The notes: generated from the sequence alone by a model not told the origin. A DNA stretch of 64,000 nt from Triglochin maritima (GCA_963682175.1 OY821786.1:33349501-33413500); one strand, 5' to 3'; shown: positions 36,378-48,352, counted from the first letter of the stretch. Numbers and translations are program-made.

Positions 36378-38481
36378 TGTAAAGACGTGTGAGAGAGAGA
36401 GAGAGAGAGAGAGAGTGGTATGGGGTGGGTGTATGAGGTATGGAGGGAGGTATGGTAGGGGTGTAGGGTTGGTGTGGGGTTTTGGTTTAAAAACACCCAA
36501 CCCATCTCTTTTGCTTCTTTTCTCTCCATTCTCCTTCCACTCACCACCATCTCACCACCTTCCCTTGTTCCGGCGACCAGGAGGAGAAGATCTTCGGCGA
36601 CGTGGTGGAGGCGAGCACGAGGGAGGAACGTGAGGAGGTCTTCGGAGGCGACGGGCGTGAGTGTTGCTCCGGCGGATTCGTCTCTCTCTCGAGGTATGCC
36701 AAGCATTAGTGTGTTTTGTGATTCTCCATGTTGGGGGAAGTTTGGGTCGGTCACGGGAGGTCGGAGACCTCGCCGGCGACAAGAAAACGGCGTAAAATCC
36801 TTGGCTGGTGCAAGGTTGCTGTCGACCAACGGTCGACCGGTGCTTTCGGGCGGTCGACCAGTGCTAGTGTAATTTGATGTTTTTGCCCAGAACCGGTCGG
36901 ACGATGCTTTGGGGCGGTCGACCGGTTATGCCAAATTTCGTGGGTTCGTGTTTGATGTTGCCTGTTTCCGGTCGACCGAGCCTTGTGGTTCGACCGGAAC
37001 TTAAGTTGTTGTTGTTTATTGATTGTTGGTTCGACCGATTAGTATATGCGTTCGACCGATTATATGACTTAGAATTACTAGGCTGACCCTGTAATGTTCG
37101 GTCGACCGGGACCCTTGAGTCGGTCGACCGATAGTTGAATTGATTTTGACTTAGTCAGACCTAGGATTTTGACCTGTCCGGTCGACCGGTTCTTCCCGCT
37201 GGTTCGACCGATTGGAGACGGAGTTTTGGGCACTTTGTTCGACCGTTTGGAGGAAATCCGTTCGACCGTTACTGTTGGTTTCGGTCGACCGGTTTGCCTG
37301 ATTCGGTCGACCGATGGGGCACAGTACTGGTTTTCTTGTCCTAGTGAGATGTCAACTCTGTCCACGGAAACCCGTGTCCTCGCTTAGCGCGTGAGCCGGG
37401 AGGTGACGGTGGGTGCGTTCTGCGTGCCTGCCCAGGGACCGCCGTGTGGAAGAGTGTGGGCATCTGGGACGTGTCGTCTCCACAGATGGAGGGCGACGTA
37501 GCCTTGATGTTCTGACTCACAGTAGAGTAGCAGGCCTGAGGGATTGAGGATCCCGGTGCACGAGGTGTACGGCTCGTTGGAGCATGTTGACCCTGCGGGC
37601 TGGTTGAGCTCGGATCGCTCGTGTAGACGAGGCGATGATTGTTCCACCCGATGCTGTTCCGGGTGATGATTGTTCTGCCGATGCTGTTCCGGCGGAAGTG
37701 CCGTCCGACGACGTTTCCGGGCGATGGTGTCCCACCGATGCTGTTCCGGTGAGGGTATGGACTGCCGACGATCTTTTCCGGCAGGGTAGTCTGGACGGGC
37801 TCCTCCAGATGAGTGGACCGACCTGGGCGACGGCCCCGTTGGTGAGGTGTTGACCTCGAGATTTCAGCTGATTTCTACTTCGCGCAGGCGTGCGGACGCT
37901 CCTCACCGATCCCTTGACTAGAGTAGTCGCGTGTGGGGTTCGTTGCGTACCTTCTGCTAGACCGTATGTGCCTACGGTAGGTCTCAGAGTGGGACCCCTA
38001 CAGTTTGCGGACAGAGGTCCTGTGGTTCCCCGTGGTGGGATTGTTTACCCCGTAGTGGGTCTGTTTACCCGTTGAGGGATTGTTTTATGTATCGCATTGA
38101 TGCCATGCCATGATGACTAGTATGATAGGTTTCATTGATAGTCTTGCATGCATTTAGGGCTTGGTATACGGGGTTTCCTTTCAGGAAACTCAGGCATTGT
38201 TGTTGCACTTTTTATTTCAGGACCACAGTAGGTCCGGGTGGGTGGTGACCGAGGACGGAGCGCTTTGGAGTCGGATCCTCTTCGGCATTTGCGAGATTGT
38301 ACGACTACTTGTATTTTCATTTCTTTCATCTGGATTGTAGTTGTACACCTTTTGTAAACTCCATGTATTTTGGGTGCACCCGGATTTATATATTTATTTA
38401 TTAGTGACGTTCCCGCCTTGAGTTGTCAGTTTTATTCGTTATTTCGAAATTTTAAATCTTCCGCTGTTTCGGGACGTTACA
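36378..38481 (+). repeat. 3' LTR of the chromovirus (2104 bp)
   Basis: Copy of 29653-31762 with a constant offset of 6719 bases after the microsatellite. Long frames in both LTRs are identical in translation. Visible differences: a shorter GA/GT run and GGTCGACCAG instead of GGTCGACCGG near 36861. Confidence 0.95.
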
Positions 38482-38486
38482 ATATC

Positions 38487-40107
38487 AATTAGAATTAATT
38501 TTCATTTTTCTCCCCCTTAATGATGTACATCAAGCTCATCCTAATTGATCAATGAATGAAGTAAATGATATGACAGTTAAGCATTCAATTTCATATTGGA
38601 ACCAAATCTATATGCTTTGGAGGATTAAAGATGTTACCCAACATGCATTCCTCATGGTTTTGGTTCCATCCTCTTTTCGATAGTGCAACTGGCTTGGAAT
38701 TCGACTTTGCAAGTTTTGGCCGGTCACTACCGATCTCCAATTTTCTAAGTTCCTACAAGTGTAGATTTAGGTACACAAACAACTTTGGGTCCTTGAATAT
38801 TAGTTTTAAGAACCCAAACCATTTTGGTCTTGGGAGCCCATACATTTGAGGAACTTTGATTAACAAAAAGTTGCTTTCCATTCAAAAGTAGTATAAGTGA
38901 ATTTTTAGCATGAAAGGCATTATATCATATACCATGTTCATCTAAAGATTGTTTTTGACTACTTAAAATCATGTCAAGTATTTTTGTTATATTTGCGAAC
39001 TTTTCTAGATGTTTTCTTAATTGAATATTACATACCTTAAAATATAGTTGTTCAACATTAATAGGTGTTGCTTTTAGACTAGAAATTTCTAATGTATTTG
39101 TTTCATGTCTAGAAAGCACCTCGTTCTTCTCATTCATGATAGTTTCAATTTGGCATTGGAGATCATTTATCATCTTTTTAGCATTTTTGTTCTTATCACA
39201 AATGATCTCATATTGTGAAACTAAATCATGAAATGTTTTTTGAAGTTTATCAATAGTATATGAATCATTTTTAGAGCATGAGCTTTTCACTAGAATATGA
39301 TCTAGTTGAGCAAGAGTTAGATCTAGTAGAACAAGAGTTAGAGGCTACGTCACTTTGTTCATCTTCAATGGCGATGAAGCAAGTGTGAGCAACTTCTATT
39401 CTACTTTGTAGAGATGATGATGATGAAGAGTCATCTCAAGTTGCTTTGTGAGCTTCATCTTTCATTTCTCTTCTCTTGCTTTTTTCCTTTTCTCTCCTTC
39501 TCTCCATTCTCTCATTTCTCTTCTCTCATTTTCACACTTCTCCTTCTCATTTTCTATTTCATTCTTCTCACTTCTTCTTCCTTTTCTTTCTTTCATTTCT
39601 CCATTATCTTTCTTGAGAAGCTTGAAGAAGTCTTTGGAAAGGACCTCATTCTCCTCTCTTCTCCTTGGTTCATCGGATTTTACGTGCAAAGCCAATGTTG
39701 GGTTCTTCTTGGAGGCTTTTTTCTCCTTTCGATGACTCATTTGAAGTATATGCCAAATCTCATGTGCACTATCACAACCTCTAATCCGATTATACTCACC
39801 CTCATTTAAGCAACAATAAAGGATATTCATAATGCTAGAGTTCATCTCATATTCCTTCATTTTAGCTCTAGTTAAAGTGTCTAATTCTTCTACCTTAGGA
39901 GGTGTGTAGGGGTTTTGGAGAAACATTCAATACTTGAGGTCACTAGAAATTAAGAATATTTTCATTCTATTCTTCCAATAGTCATAATTTGACCCATTAA
40001 GTAAGGGATGCCTAGTTGTGCATAAACCCTCAACGTGATTATATGTAGATGTCATCCTAAACTACAATTAGGTAGATAAAATATAGCACCTGTGCTCTGA
40101 TACCAAA
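38487..40107 (-). pseudogene. SIRE-like copia gag remnant (coiled-coil type)
   Basis: On the minus strand, frame 39926-39462 starts MFLQNPYTPPKVEELDTLTR and includes SSIMNILYCCLNEGEYNRI and AHEIWHILQMSH, the conserved gag pattern of SIRE/Maximus-type copia elements. It then runs into a Lys/Glu-rich stretch. A second frame (39290-38925) is a coiled coil with FANITKILDMILSSQKQSLD, like the LDMLLGSQ region of SIRE gag. Further left, 38640-38880 shows VWAPKTKMVWVLKTN-type repeats. There is no protease, integrase or RT. Confidence 0.75.
40094..40105 (-). other. Primer-binding site of the SIRE-like element
   Basis: The minus strand reads TGGTATCAGAGC two bases after the LTR end (TCCTACA). This fixes the element's orientation as minus. 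Confidence 0.9.
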
Positions 40108-41524
40108 TGTAGGATTGTATGACCCATAATTAATCTAATCAAATTTTTAATTCTCTACTTGATAATGAAGTGGAAACTATAATTGAAAAACACAAGTAAA
40201 GATGGACAAAGCAAACCACAAATGGACAATGTGATTTTTATAGAGGTTTGACACCCTACCTGAGTCCTACTTCCTCTCTTGCAAGCTCCGCCTACGTTTT
40301 CACTATCCACTCACTGTTTCAGTCTGTGAGAGAACACCTTTACAACACAAACTCGTGAATAATCCTAGCCGAGCTCGATTTCTTCCTCACATAATCCGAG
40401 AGGGATGCTTCGAGGTTTCACCGAAACCTTTAACTTTGACAACAAATGTGAGTGGATCAAGCACTCTCTAACTTGAGCACACTTTGAGTAAGATATGAAA
40501 TCGACCAAAGGTGTGAAGTTTTGGCTCTTGAGTGTAGGATTGCGATTTTAGGAGTGGAGGATTTCTCTCTAGTGTGTGTGTGTGTTTGGTGTAGGAGAGT
40601 TGTATAAGTAAGGTGTACGAACCTCTATTTATAAGCTCCTAAAGGTTTGTAGACATTGGGAATGATTTGGTTGAAGTTTGTGTAATATACAAAAAATAGA
40701 ATTTTAAGTTCAGCAAATTTGTAATAAATCAGTCAACCGATACGGAATAAAAGGTCGACCATTTTCTTAAGTATAAGGAAACGTTTGAGCCAACTTAAGC
40801 TACGGTCGAATCGATTGGACTACAACTTAAGTCATTGGTCGAACCAAATGTGGGGGCGGTTGACCAATTAGAGGGTTTTGACCAAGTAAAAGATTAGTGG
40901 TCGAACACAAGAAAAAGGTTCGTTCGACCGAACATAATAGACACTTTTGGGAGACAAAAATGTCTTCATCCTGTCGATCACCAATAAGGCATCATTCGAT
41001 CAGTGTTCAAATGTATTTAGGTAGATTTATACGAATATGACAATTGTATAATACACCAAAAATAATGGTCATATGAAAATGTGTAATTGGTCGACTAGTG
41101 GAGTTAGGTAAAACCATTAATTGGTTGAAACGATCGAACAAAAAACTAATTTTGGTCAACCGTTCTGCATAGACAAACAGAAGTTTGGTTTAAGTGATTT
41201 TTCTTACCTAAATTTGGGTGAACTATTGAAGTCCAATTGATCTGAAATTTTTTGTGACTTCTACAAGGAACCTAATGTGTATGTGAATAGATTGTAAATC
41301 TGGTATGCTCAAGTTCACATAAGTTCCTAAGATTCAAATAAAAGGTAAAATTACATGTCCAACTAGCTTGATTACATGTCTTGACTTCATTCCATTTTTT
41401 CTTTAAGTCTTGATCACCTATAGATGTTAGCACAATACAATATATGTTCTATGCATAATGTGTGCTACTGTATTAAGATTATGTTAGTTAAATCATCAAA
41501 ATACAGATTAAGGTCAAAAAGCCA
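40108..41524 (-). repeat. 5' LTR of the SIRE-like element
   Basis: About 1417 bp. The plus reading starts TGTAGGATTGTATGACCC and ends AAAAAGCCA, so on the minus strand it runs TG...CA. It contains TATAAATAG (minus strand, 40633-40625) and, upstream of it, a decayed paired GGTCGACC array (40730-41165). Confidence 0.85.
40625..40633 (-). promoter_or_regulatory. TATA box of the SIRE-like 5' LTR
   Basis: TATAAATAG on the minus strand. The paired GGTCGACC-type sites begin about 100 bp upstream, placing the array in the U3 promoter region. Confidence 0.65.
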
Positions 41525-42075
41525 AGAGGAGCTTCACAAAGCTCTTTATGGATTGAAGCATGCACTAATAGTTTGGAATAACAAGATTGACAAGTACTTT
41601 CGAGATAACAAATTCCAGAAAAGTCCAAGTGAGCCATTACTCTACATCAAGAAAGAAGGTACACATGACTTTCTTATAGTCTGCCAACATGTCGACAATC
41701 ATATCCATACAAGTACTTCTTTTAAGATGATAGAAGAATTTAAGAAGGTTACAATGACAAAATATGAGATGACTAATCTCGGGCTTATGAACTACTTCTA
41801 GGGAATCCAAGTAAGACAAAAGCCTGGAGAGATATTCATCTCAGAAGAAAAGTATTCGGAGGATATCTTGAGAAAGTTTAGCATGTCCAAGTGTAAGCCG
41901 ATATCAACTTCCATGGCTTTTAATGCAAACCTTTCTTCAAATGATAAAGCTTAGAAAGTTGACCCACAATCATATCGAAGTTTAGTGGGATCATTAATCT
42001 ATCTTACTAATACGAGGCCACACATTGTGCACTCTGTCAGCTATGTATCTAGGTTCATGAGCGATTACAAATTAA
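41525..42075 (+). pseudogene. Outer copia reverse transcriptase C-terminus and RNase H start
   Basis: Reads LHKALYGLKHALIVWNNKID, then SEPLLYIKKEGTHDFLIV, a degraded catalytic YVDD region (QHVDNHIHTS), and YEMTNLGLMNYF before a stop at about 41799. After it comes GIQVRQKPGEIFISEEKY and YRSLVGSLIYLTNTRPHI. It continues the RT broken off at 26591. Most of RNase H is missing before the 3' LTR. Confidence 0.85.
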
Positions 42076-42277
42076 GAGAGGGTGTTGAAAATTATGTAAG
42101 TTGTAATCTCTAGAACTATCTAGAGAAATCTAGAAATATTTAGATAATTCTAGAAGTTTCTAGAATAATGTAGAATATAGTAGAACACTCCAGAATCATG
42201 GAGAATATTCTAGAGTATGAATAGTATATAATTATTTAAATTCTAGAATATTTCATTGAGTCCTATAAATAATGGAT

Positions 42278-44201
42278 TGATTAGTAGCATATGATACATT
42301 GCATTCATGCTATATATTCTTTATTTTACCCTAATTTTGTGTTACTCGAGTGTTTGTTTGATGTGTTTCAGGTTTTAGGTAATAAAGAGAAGAAATGAAC
42401 TAAAAAGGACCTAAATGCAAGAAGAAATGACCTTATTGAAGCATCTTAGACATATTTGTCATGATCAAGGATCCATCTGCAATTTAAGAGGATCCAAATG
42501 AAACCTGGAGGGACCTGAACGTAAGAAAAACATTTCTGGCACAAAAATCCTTTCATACTATGATCTTGAAAAGTATTTGGTAAATTAAGGTCAAATGGGC
42601 TCGAACCAACATACCTGGAGTGCACCCCACGTGTGAAATGGATAACATAAGCTGCTGAAGAAAATCGAGGCGGATCACACAAACAATCCACCAGTAACGG
42701 ATTTTAATCCACCACTAGCGAATCAATTTGGTCCAAACGCACCCCAACTTCTCCTGTTTCTCGGACTTGTTTAATTGGGTGCACCAGACTATAGAGAAAT
42801 CGATTACAACCGTTGGATTTCTCCCAGATTCATCTACACCCATCTTTCTACTATAAATAACAATGTTTCTCATACCTTTCTTCATCTTCTTCACTTCCAC
42901 CATTAGAGTGGGTTAGGTTTTACCCAATTTGGCTGCAAATAGAGGAAGGTGGATAATGGTTGTAACCTCACATTTTCTTTAATCTAAGGTTGGATTCATG
43001 TTCCTTTTGTCATTACCTTTCTTTTTATCCAGTTAGTTTTTGATTTTCTGGTTAGTTTTTTAGTTAGAGTTTTATACCATATTTAGTCTTAATCTCTTCA
43101 TTTTCATGTTTGTAGTGATGATTAGTGAGTAGATCCACCACATTTGGGGTGGAGGCAATGTAGTTGGTGGTGAAGTATATGATGGGGTCCTAAGTTTGTG
43201 TGATTTCCATGTGCTTAAAATGTTAGATATAAAACTTGTAGAATGTCAACCTTGTTTTAGATGAGATAATTGACACACTAGGTACTTATTTCATGCTAGA
43301 TCTATGTTTGACATGTTGCTTGTGATGGGTTCTATTTGATGATGGAATTGACTTGAAATGAATGGTTACTTGATTTGGTTTATGTTGTCTGAATGAACTA
43401 AGGTTATGCTTAGGATTGACTGATGCTTTATGACCACACTAAGTTCTTATTGCATACTTGAGAATCCATAAAATTGATCTTAACTTCATGCTAACCTATC
43501 CTATTCTTGTATACCATGCAGGCCCGGCCCAATAGCAGGAGCAGGGTGAGCTCCTGCTCCGGGCCTCATTCCGGGCCTCACTTTGAGGGGGCCTCAAAAA
43601 AAAATGTACATGACCTTATTGGGTTGCAAAGAAAATTAGTGTTAACACATAAATAACACTTAAACATTGATAAATTTGTCTCAAATATTGCTAAGAGGAC
43701 AAAAAAATTCAATTAATATTGCATTAAGTTAGTGAATTTTTTATTATTTAAACTAGGAGGATAATTTTTTTCAAATTTAGGAGTCTCGTTGTTGATTTTC
43801 GCACAGGGCCTCAAAAATTTCCGAGACGGCCCTGATACCATGTAATTGTATGTGTTTCACACTTAGATTCCACATTAGCATCTACTTGTAAACGCACACT
43901 CTTACACATATGCTTAATGGCTGGAAACCCTCATGCACACACACCTCACTATTGCACCTCCACTGCAAGGGGTTTAGTTAGATTATTTTCTTTTATCTTA
44001 GTTCTAGCGCGCTCTGGAGTTGCTTATTGGGGCCCGCCCGATTCGATCTACCAGTTATCTTAGCCTAAATCTCTTCATCTATTTCTCTTCCCATTCAAGT
44101 AAGGTGATAACAACAACATGCACAAGTCCTTGTGGTATGACTCGTACCTGTCGTGTCTTTACCGATGTCGTGCACTTATGGTAAATTAAAACGAACAATC
44201 A
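42278..44201 (+). mobile_element. Solo LTR of the CACTTGCGGT family with a nested hAT element
   Basis: Starts TGATTAGTAGCATATG and ends CGAACAATCA. Flanks TGGAT (42273-42277) and GGGAT (44202-44206) differ at one base; the undisturbed 5' LTR has GGGAT at this spot. The terminal block TGTCGTGCACTTATGG matches its relatives. Confidence 0.82.
43519..43834. mobile_element. hAT-type non-autonomous element, 316 bp, TSD ATACCATG
   Basis: Starts CAGGCCCGGCCC and ends GAGACGGCCCTG, a short imperfect inverted repeat. The 8-bp ATACCATG flanks it exactly at 43511-43518 and 43835-43842. GGGCCTCAAAAA-type words occur near both ends. No transposase. Confidence 0.87.
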
Positions 44202-44257
44202 GGGATAGATCTTATTTGTAATGACTCGATCCAATAGTCTCTATCCAAGTAGAAGAG

Positions 44258-47200
44258 TGAGATAATTGTTGCGAGCCCATGCATGTGCATTTCTGGCTCT
44301 AGAGATGGCAAGTTCTTATTTGATGTCCATTGACATATGAAGATGGGAGCTCATTGTTGTACATAGTTTTTTAAAAAAAACTCCATGAGTGAGCATTGAT
44401 TGTTGTGGGCCCCAACTCTTGTATATTTGGGCCCTATTTCTTTCACTTATTTGTATCCCTTCTTTAGCATCTCACAGGTTTTGAGAGAATTTGGGTTTGT
44501 GTCCATCAACATAACCATGAACTTCCCTTTGTACTTCACGTTGGTGAGATCTCTTCTTTTTCATGCATAAATCCATGTAGTATCTTGCTCACATTCATTG
44601 AGGACAATGCATGAAGTAGGTGTACATAGTTGAGTATTTTTTCCTTTGATTTTGTTTTCTTTTGTGTGTATTGATAGTGTCATGTTAGTGTGCTGCATTT
44701 TATATCGATATATCTGCTTGCCGTGATCCTTGGGTGACTTGTCTTCTTTTGCTTGCCTAGTGCTTTAAAATTTTCACATTTCTTTCAAAATCTTCATGTG
44801 TTTGCGAAAGAAAATATTTTGTGGGTTTTGCGTGTGTTTAGTATGTGCAAAACCGTTGAGAGGCAAAGTAAAAAGAAAGCTCCCAAAATTGTCTTGAACT
44901 TGATGCATTAGGATATTTGGTACAGTGGCTTTATGACTTATCTAATCGTTAGGATGCACCCCGGTTTTCCCTCGGGGGGCGAGTAATCTTAGGGTTTCAG
45001 TACTCAAACAATTAAATATGTCCACGTTGAACCTAGTGAGTCAATAATTCGTGTCTGTTAATTTAAGTAAGTTTGTTGTAGTCAAGGACCCTTTAAATCT
45101 TGTTGTGAGACATTAAGTATAGAGGTTTTGGTTCATGTGTAGATAAGAAATAAGTGAGTAGGTGTTCTCTCTTCTTGCACGAGTCCTATCACTCGGGAAA
45201 TTAGGTCTGAGGGGACTTTGTGCATGGTGTTTTCGAGTCATCTGACTTGGGATGCACCGACCGAACTCCCGTTACATGGGTGGTAGGGATTGCCCTATGT
45301 GGAGATTTGGGGATAGGTGTACGTGATAGTGTAAGTCCTCATAGGCAATGATGCATGAAACCCGACTCTGGGAGAATGAAACTCCAACTAGTAAGAAAAA
45401 GAAAAGAAAAAAAGGTAAGAAAGGAAAAAAAGAAAAAAAGGTAATGCAAATAAGAACCTTAATGGACTTTACACTTTGTATCACTTGAGGATGTTTAAGT
45501 TGTCCATGTCTTTCACTTAAGTCCTTATTTAACTTGCACGAATGGTTCATTAGGCTAGGTGTATGGACTAATACCTATATAGAGTCGACCAGTAAGATTA
45601 CTGCGTCTAATGATCGATAAAAATAAGTCCATCGAGTCGAGTGTCTAGATTGAATAATGCATATATGTTCGGATTTTGTGGGTATATCCGCTGAAAACCC
45701 TCAGGAGACAACACTCATCCTCCTTGGTGACAAGGAGGTTTAATGGCTTGTTGCACGTGCTAAGTGCAACCGTGATTCCTACGAAAGCGAGTTAAGATTT
45801 CTCTGTTTTTCGTATGCTTTTTCGTTTCTTTCATTTTCTCTTTCTTTCATTTGCTCGGGACTAACAAAAGATAGGTGTGGGGGTATTTTATTGACATCAT
45901 ATAATGCATATTTTTGTGTCTTATATTCATTATCTTTCACCTAAACATTGCTACGTAACGAGTTTAATGTTTAAGTTTTAGGAATAAGTAGGTTAGAGAA
46001 TGAGAGACTATAAAATGACTTAAAAGCAAGAAAATGGACTAAGTTGCAAGACTTATGGACTAAGATGCAAGAGAGATACCCGAATGCAAAACCAAAGGAT
46101 CAATGAGCAAATGAAGAAACTTCACACCATCATAAGAAGTATTTTGGCAATTGGATTCGGGTCGCAGCCTATACAACCGATTAGGATGCATCACACATGA
46201 AGAAAGTCATCCAGGAATGCCCACACAAAATCCAGACCGGATCCAAACCCTGTAGACCGCTGATTGGCGGTCTTGGTTGGTCCGGATCCGATGCGGTTTA
46301 GTCGGGTCATGTATAATTGTGTGTTATGGCTATTTTTGGTATTGTATTAGTCCCATACCGGGAGATTGTCCCCGATTGCCTTTTTCTTTGACTATAAATA
46401 GAACTCCTCCTCCTCCCTTGTATAAACACATGCTTGGTGGTCATACTCTTTATTTGAAGTGAGTCTTGAAGCAAAATCTCAAGTAGGGAGAGGCTACTTG
46501 TATTGTGAGTTTGAAATTAATAAAGTTTTCCTTTAGTTATGTTGCTTCTTTCTTAGTTTAATTTACTTTCATATGTCTTGCATGCTCCTTTAGTTTTATG
46601 TCCTTTCAATTATCTTCTTTAATATTTCTTGCTTGCTTAGTTTAATTTCCTTTCAGTAGAATGTTTCATTTTGTTAATGTAGGTTGTAGTGTAATGATTA
46701 GTGAGTAGTTTCATCCCCCCTTGGGGGGGGGGGGGTGGAGAAATATGTGATATGATTAAGTGATGTATTAGGTGTGTGTTATCTTAATCCTTTGAACTTT
46801 ACATGATTTCCATAACCATCTAATGTGATTTCACTCTTGTCTTTGATATGCTAATGCTCTTAAATGAAACTTAACATATGCTTAGATTAGTGGACCTATT
46901 TATGGGGAATGATGAGGTGAGGATATGGATGGAATTGATAAAGGAAACATGACTTGTAGTTGCATGTACTCTTGTTTCCTTTACCTTGGTTAATGTCTTG
47001 TATGTTTTAATGATTGTGTAAATCTTATTTCATATGGAGGCATAGTGGGGTTTGGTTTTTATACGTGAGTTCATTTAGCTTCATTCCAATTATTGTCTTG
47101 TATGTTTTAATGATAATGTGTTATCTTATTTCATGTGGATGCAAAGTTGGATTTAGTTTTATGATTTTCATGCACTACATGTTGTGATGAGCATAATTGA

Positions 47201-47435
47201 ACACACACACATACACATATCTTTATATTCACATTCTTTCTCTACCCCTATGGGGTTTAGTTTTATTGTGTATTTCAAATTCCTTTCGCATTGTAGTGTA
47301 GTTTAGATCATAACTCCTTTCTTTCCCACTCGCCTTCGAACAAACTAAAGTCGACACACCTTCCTGTGGATCGACCCGCATTTGCCACAGCTTCAACGCG
47401 GCCGTGCACTTGCGGTTAATTAAAACGTTCAATCA
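44258..47435 (+). mobile_element. Partial Ty3/gypsy element (Tat/Athila-like) with 3' LTR only
   Basis: 44258-45880 looks like the long non-coding 3' region of Tat/Athila-type elements, including CATTGAGGACAATGCATGAA and, before the LTR, TTTGCTCGGGACTAACAAAA followed by the purine tract GGTGTGGGGGTATTT. The 3' LTR is 45892-47435, starting TGACATCATATAATGC and ending CACTTGCGGTTAATT...CAATCA. It contains a G(n) run near 46719-46733. There is no 5' LTR and no coding domain. This copy links the CACTTGCGGT solo-LTR family to an internal region; lineage is inferred from the 3' signature only. Confidence 0.6.
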
Positions 47436-47532
47436 TTTTTCAAGTCATATTCAAAGTCTTGTAAGTTCTTCCCTTTGTAATCAAAGTAATTTTCTTATTC
47501 AAAATCCTTTATCGCTTCTGCTTGCCTCAACA

Positions 47533-47751
47533 TCAGTCTTATCTTCTGGTGTTGTTAAAAAGGTGAGGATTGTACTTAGTTGCAAACCAACTCTTATGTA
47601 GTACTACATCTATCCGTCCGCCTTACAATACTTTTGTCTTCTACTTCACCAATCAATTTCTGAATCTCGTGGATTGGAGTAGGTTTCCAGAAATTAGGTC
47701 TCTCGTGGTGCACATGAAGAAGAAGATTACTAAATACTATTTTTGGTGATG
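47533..47751. other. Short unassigned segment
   Basis: Lies between the outer copia LTR end and an LTR fragment. No feature recognised. Confidence 0.4.
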
Positions 47752-48352
47752 GTGGCATGATTTATCTCTTGAGTGACGTTTAGTACATGCTTAGATTAGT
47801 GTGCCTATTTTATGGGGAATGATGATGTGAGGATAAAGATGGAGTGGAAGAAGGAAACATGACATATGGGAGCATGTGCTCTTGTTGGCATCATCTTAAT
47901 TAATGTCTTGTATGTTTTACTGATTGTGTAATTCTTATTTCACGTGGAGACATAGTGGGGTTTGGTCTTTATGCATGAGCTCATTTAACCTCATTTCAAT
48001 TATTTTCTTGTATGTTTTAATAATAATGTTTTATCTTATTTCATGTGGAGGCAAAGTTCGATTTGGTTTTATGGATTTCATGTATTACATGTTGTGATGA
48101 GCACAATTGAACACACACATACACATATCTTCATTTCCACATTCTTTCTCTACCCCCTATGGGGTTTATTTTTACTGTTTGTTTTCTTATTTCATACGCA
48201 TTGTAGTTTAATTCCGATCGCATTTCTCTCTATTCTTTTCCCACTCAAGTATGGTGAATTTCGACTCGCATGCGCTCCTTGTGGACTCGACCTGTACTTG
48301 CCACCGCTTCATTGCGATCGTGCACTAATAGTATTATAACTGAATCAATCAT
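47752..48352 (+). repeat. 3' fragment of a CACTTGCGGT-family LTR
   Basis: Repeats the order of 46870-47435: ACATGCTTAGATTAGTG, TATGGGGAATGATGA, GGGGTTTGGT, CTACCCCCTATGGGG, and the end GTGCACTAATAGTATT...CAATCA. The 5' part is missing. Confidence 0.75.

Larger units (their letters stand above)
29653..38481 (+). mobile_element. Complete Ty3/gypsy chromovirus (Tekay/Del type), TSD ATATC
   Basis: Two near-identical LTRs (29653-31762 and 36378-38481), a tRNA-Met primer site, one long gag-pol frame and a purine tract. Flanking ATATC is exact (29648-29652, 38482-38486). Domain order protease-RT-RNase H-integrase plus a C-terminal chromodomain-like segment and 2.1-kb LTRs fit the Tekay (Del) clade. 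By eye the LTRs differ by one base (G at about 30142 versus A in the 3' copy) and six bases of GA/GT microsatellite, so insertion is very recent. It is the youngest element of the stack. Confidence 0.95.
26597..41524 (-). mobile_element. SIRE-like non-autonomous copia element (minus strand), itself twice invaded
   Basis: Inserted in the outer copia RT, with 5-bp flanks AGAAG (26592-26596) and AGAGG (41525-41529), one mismatch. On the minus strand the order is: 5' LTR 41524-40108, primer site 40105-40094, gag remnant, purine tract (AAAAAAAGGAAGATTG, about 29396-29382) and 3' LTR 29381-26597. Subtracting the insertions at 26696-28111 and 29653-38481 leaves only about 1.9 kb of internal DNA. Protease, integrase, RT and RNase H are absent, so this copy could not move alone. 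Confidence 0.82.
18283..47532 (+). mobile_element. Outer, old Ty1/copia retrotransposon broken by nested insertions
   Basis: Related LTRs at 18283-18631 and 42083-47532 bracket copia gag-pol pieces in the correct order: gag (about 18660-19003 and 21481 on), protease and GAG-pre-integrase (to 22731), integrase to reverse transcriptase (25444-26591), reverse transcriptase to RNase H (41525-42075). A tRNA-Met-type primer site follows the 5' LTR and a purine tract precedes the 3' LTR. The pieces are separated by three TSD-flanked insertions: 19004-21475, 22732-25438 and 26597-41524. Many stops and frameshifts mark it as the oldest layer of the stack. Without the insertions it would be roughly 5 kb. 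Confidence 0.85.
42083..47532 (+). repeat. 3' LTR of the outer copia element, split by two insertions
   Basis: Starts TGTTGAAAATTATG after the purine tract AAATTAAGAGAGGG. Pieces are 42083-42277, 44202-44257 and 47436-47532, matching consecutive parts of the 5' LTR. The last piece ends CTTGCCTCAACA. It is interrupted by the solo LTR at 42278 and by the partial gypsy element ending at 47435. Confidence 0.8.

Noticed and set aside
29653..38481. Endogenous pararetrovirus (caulimovirus-like)
   Set aside because: LTRs, TSD, integrase and chromodomain identify an LTR retrotransposon; no movement-protein-like region.
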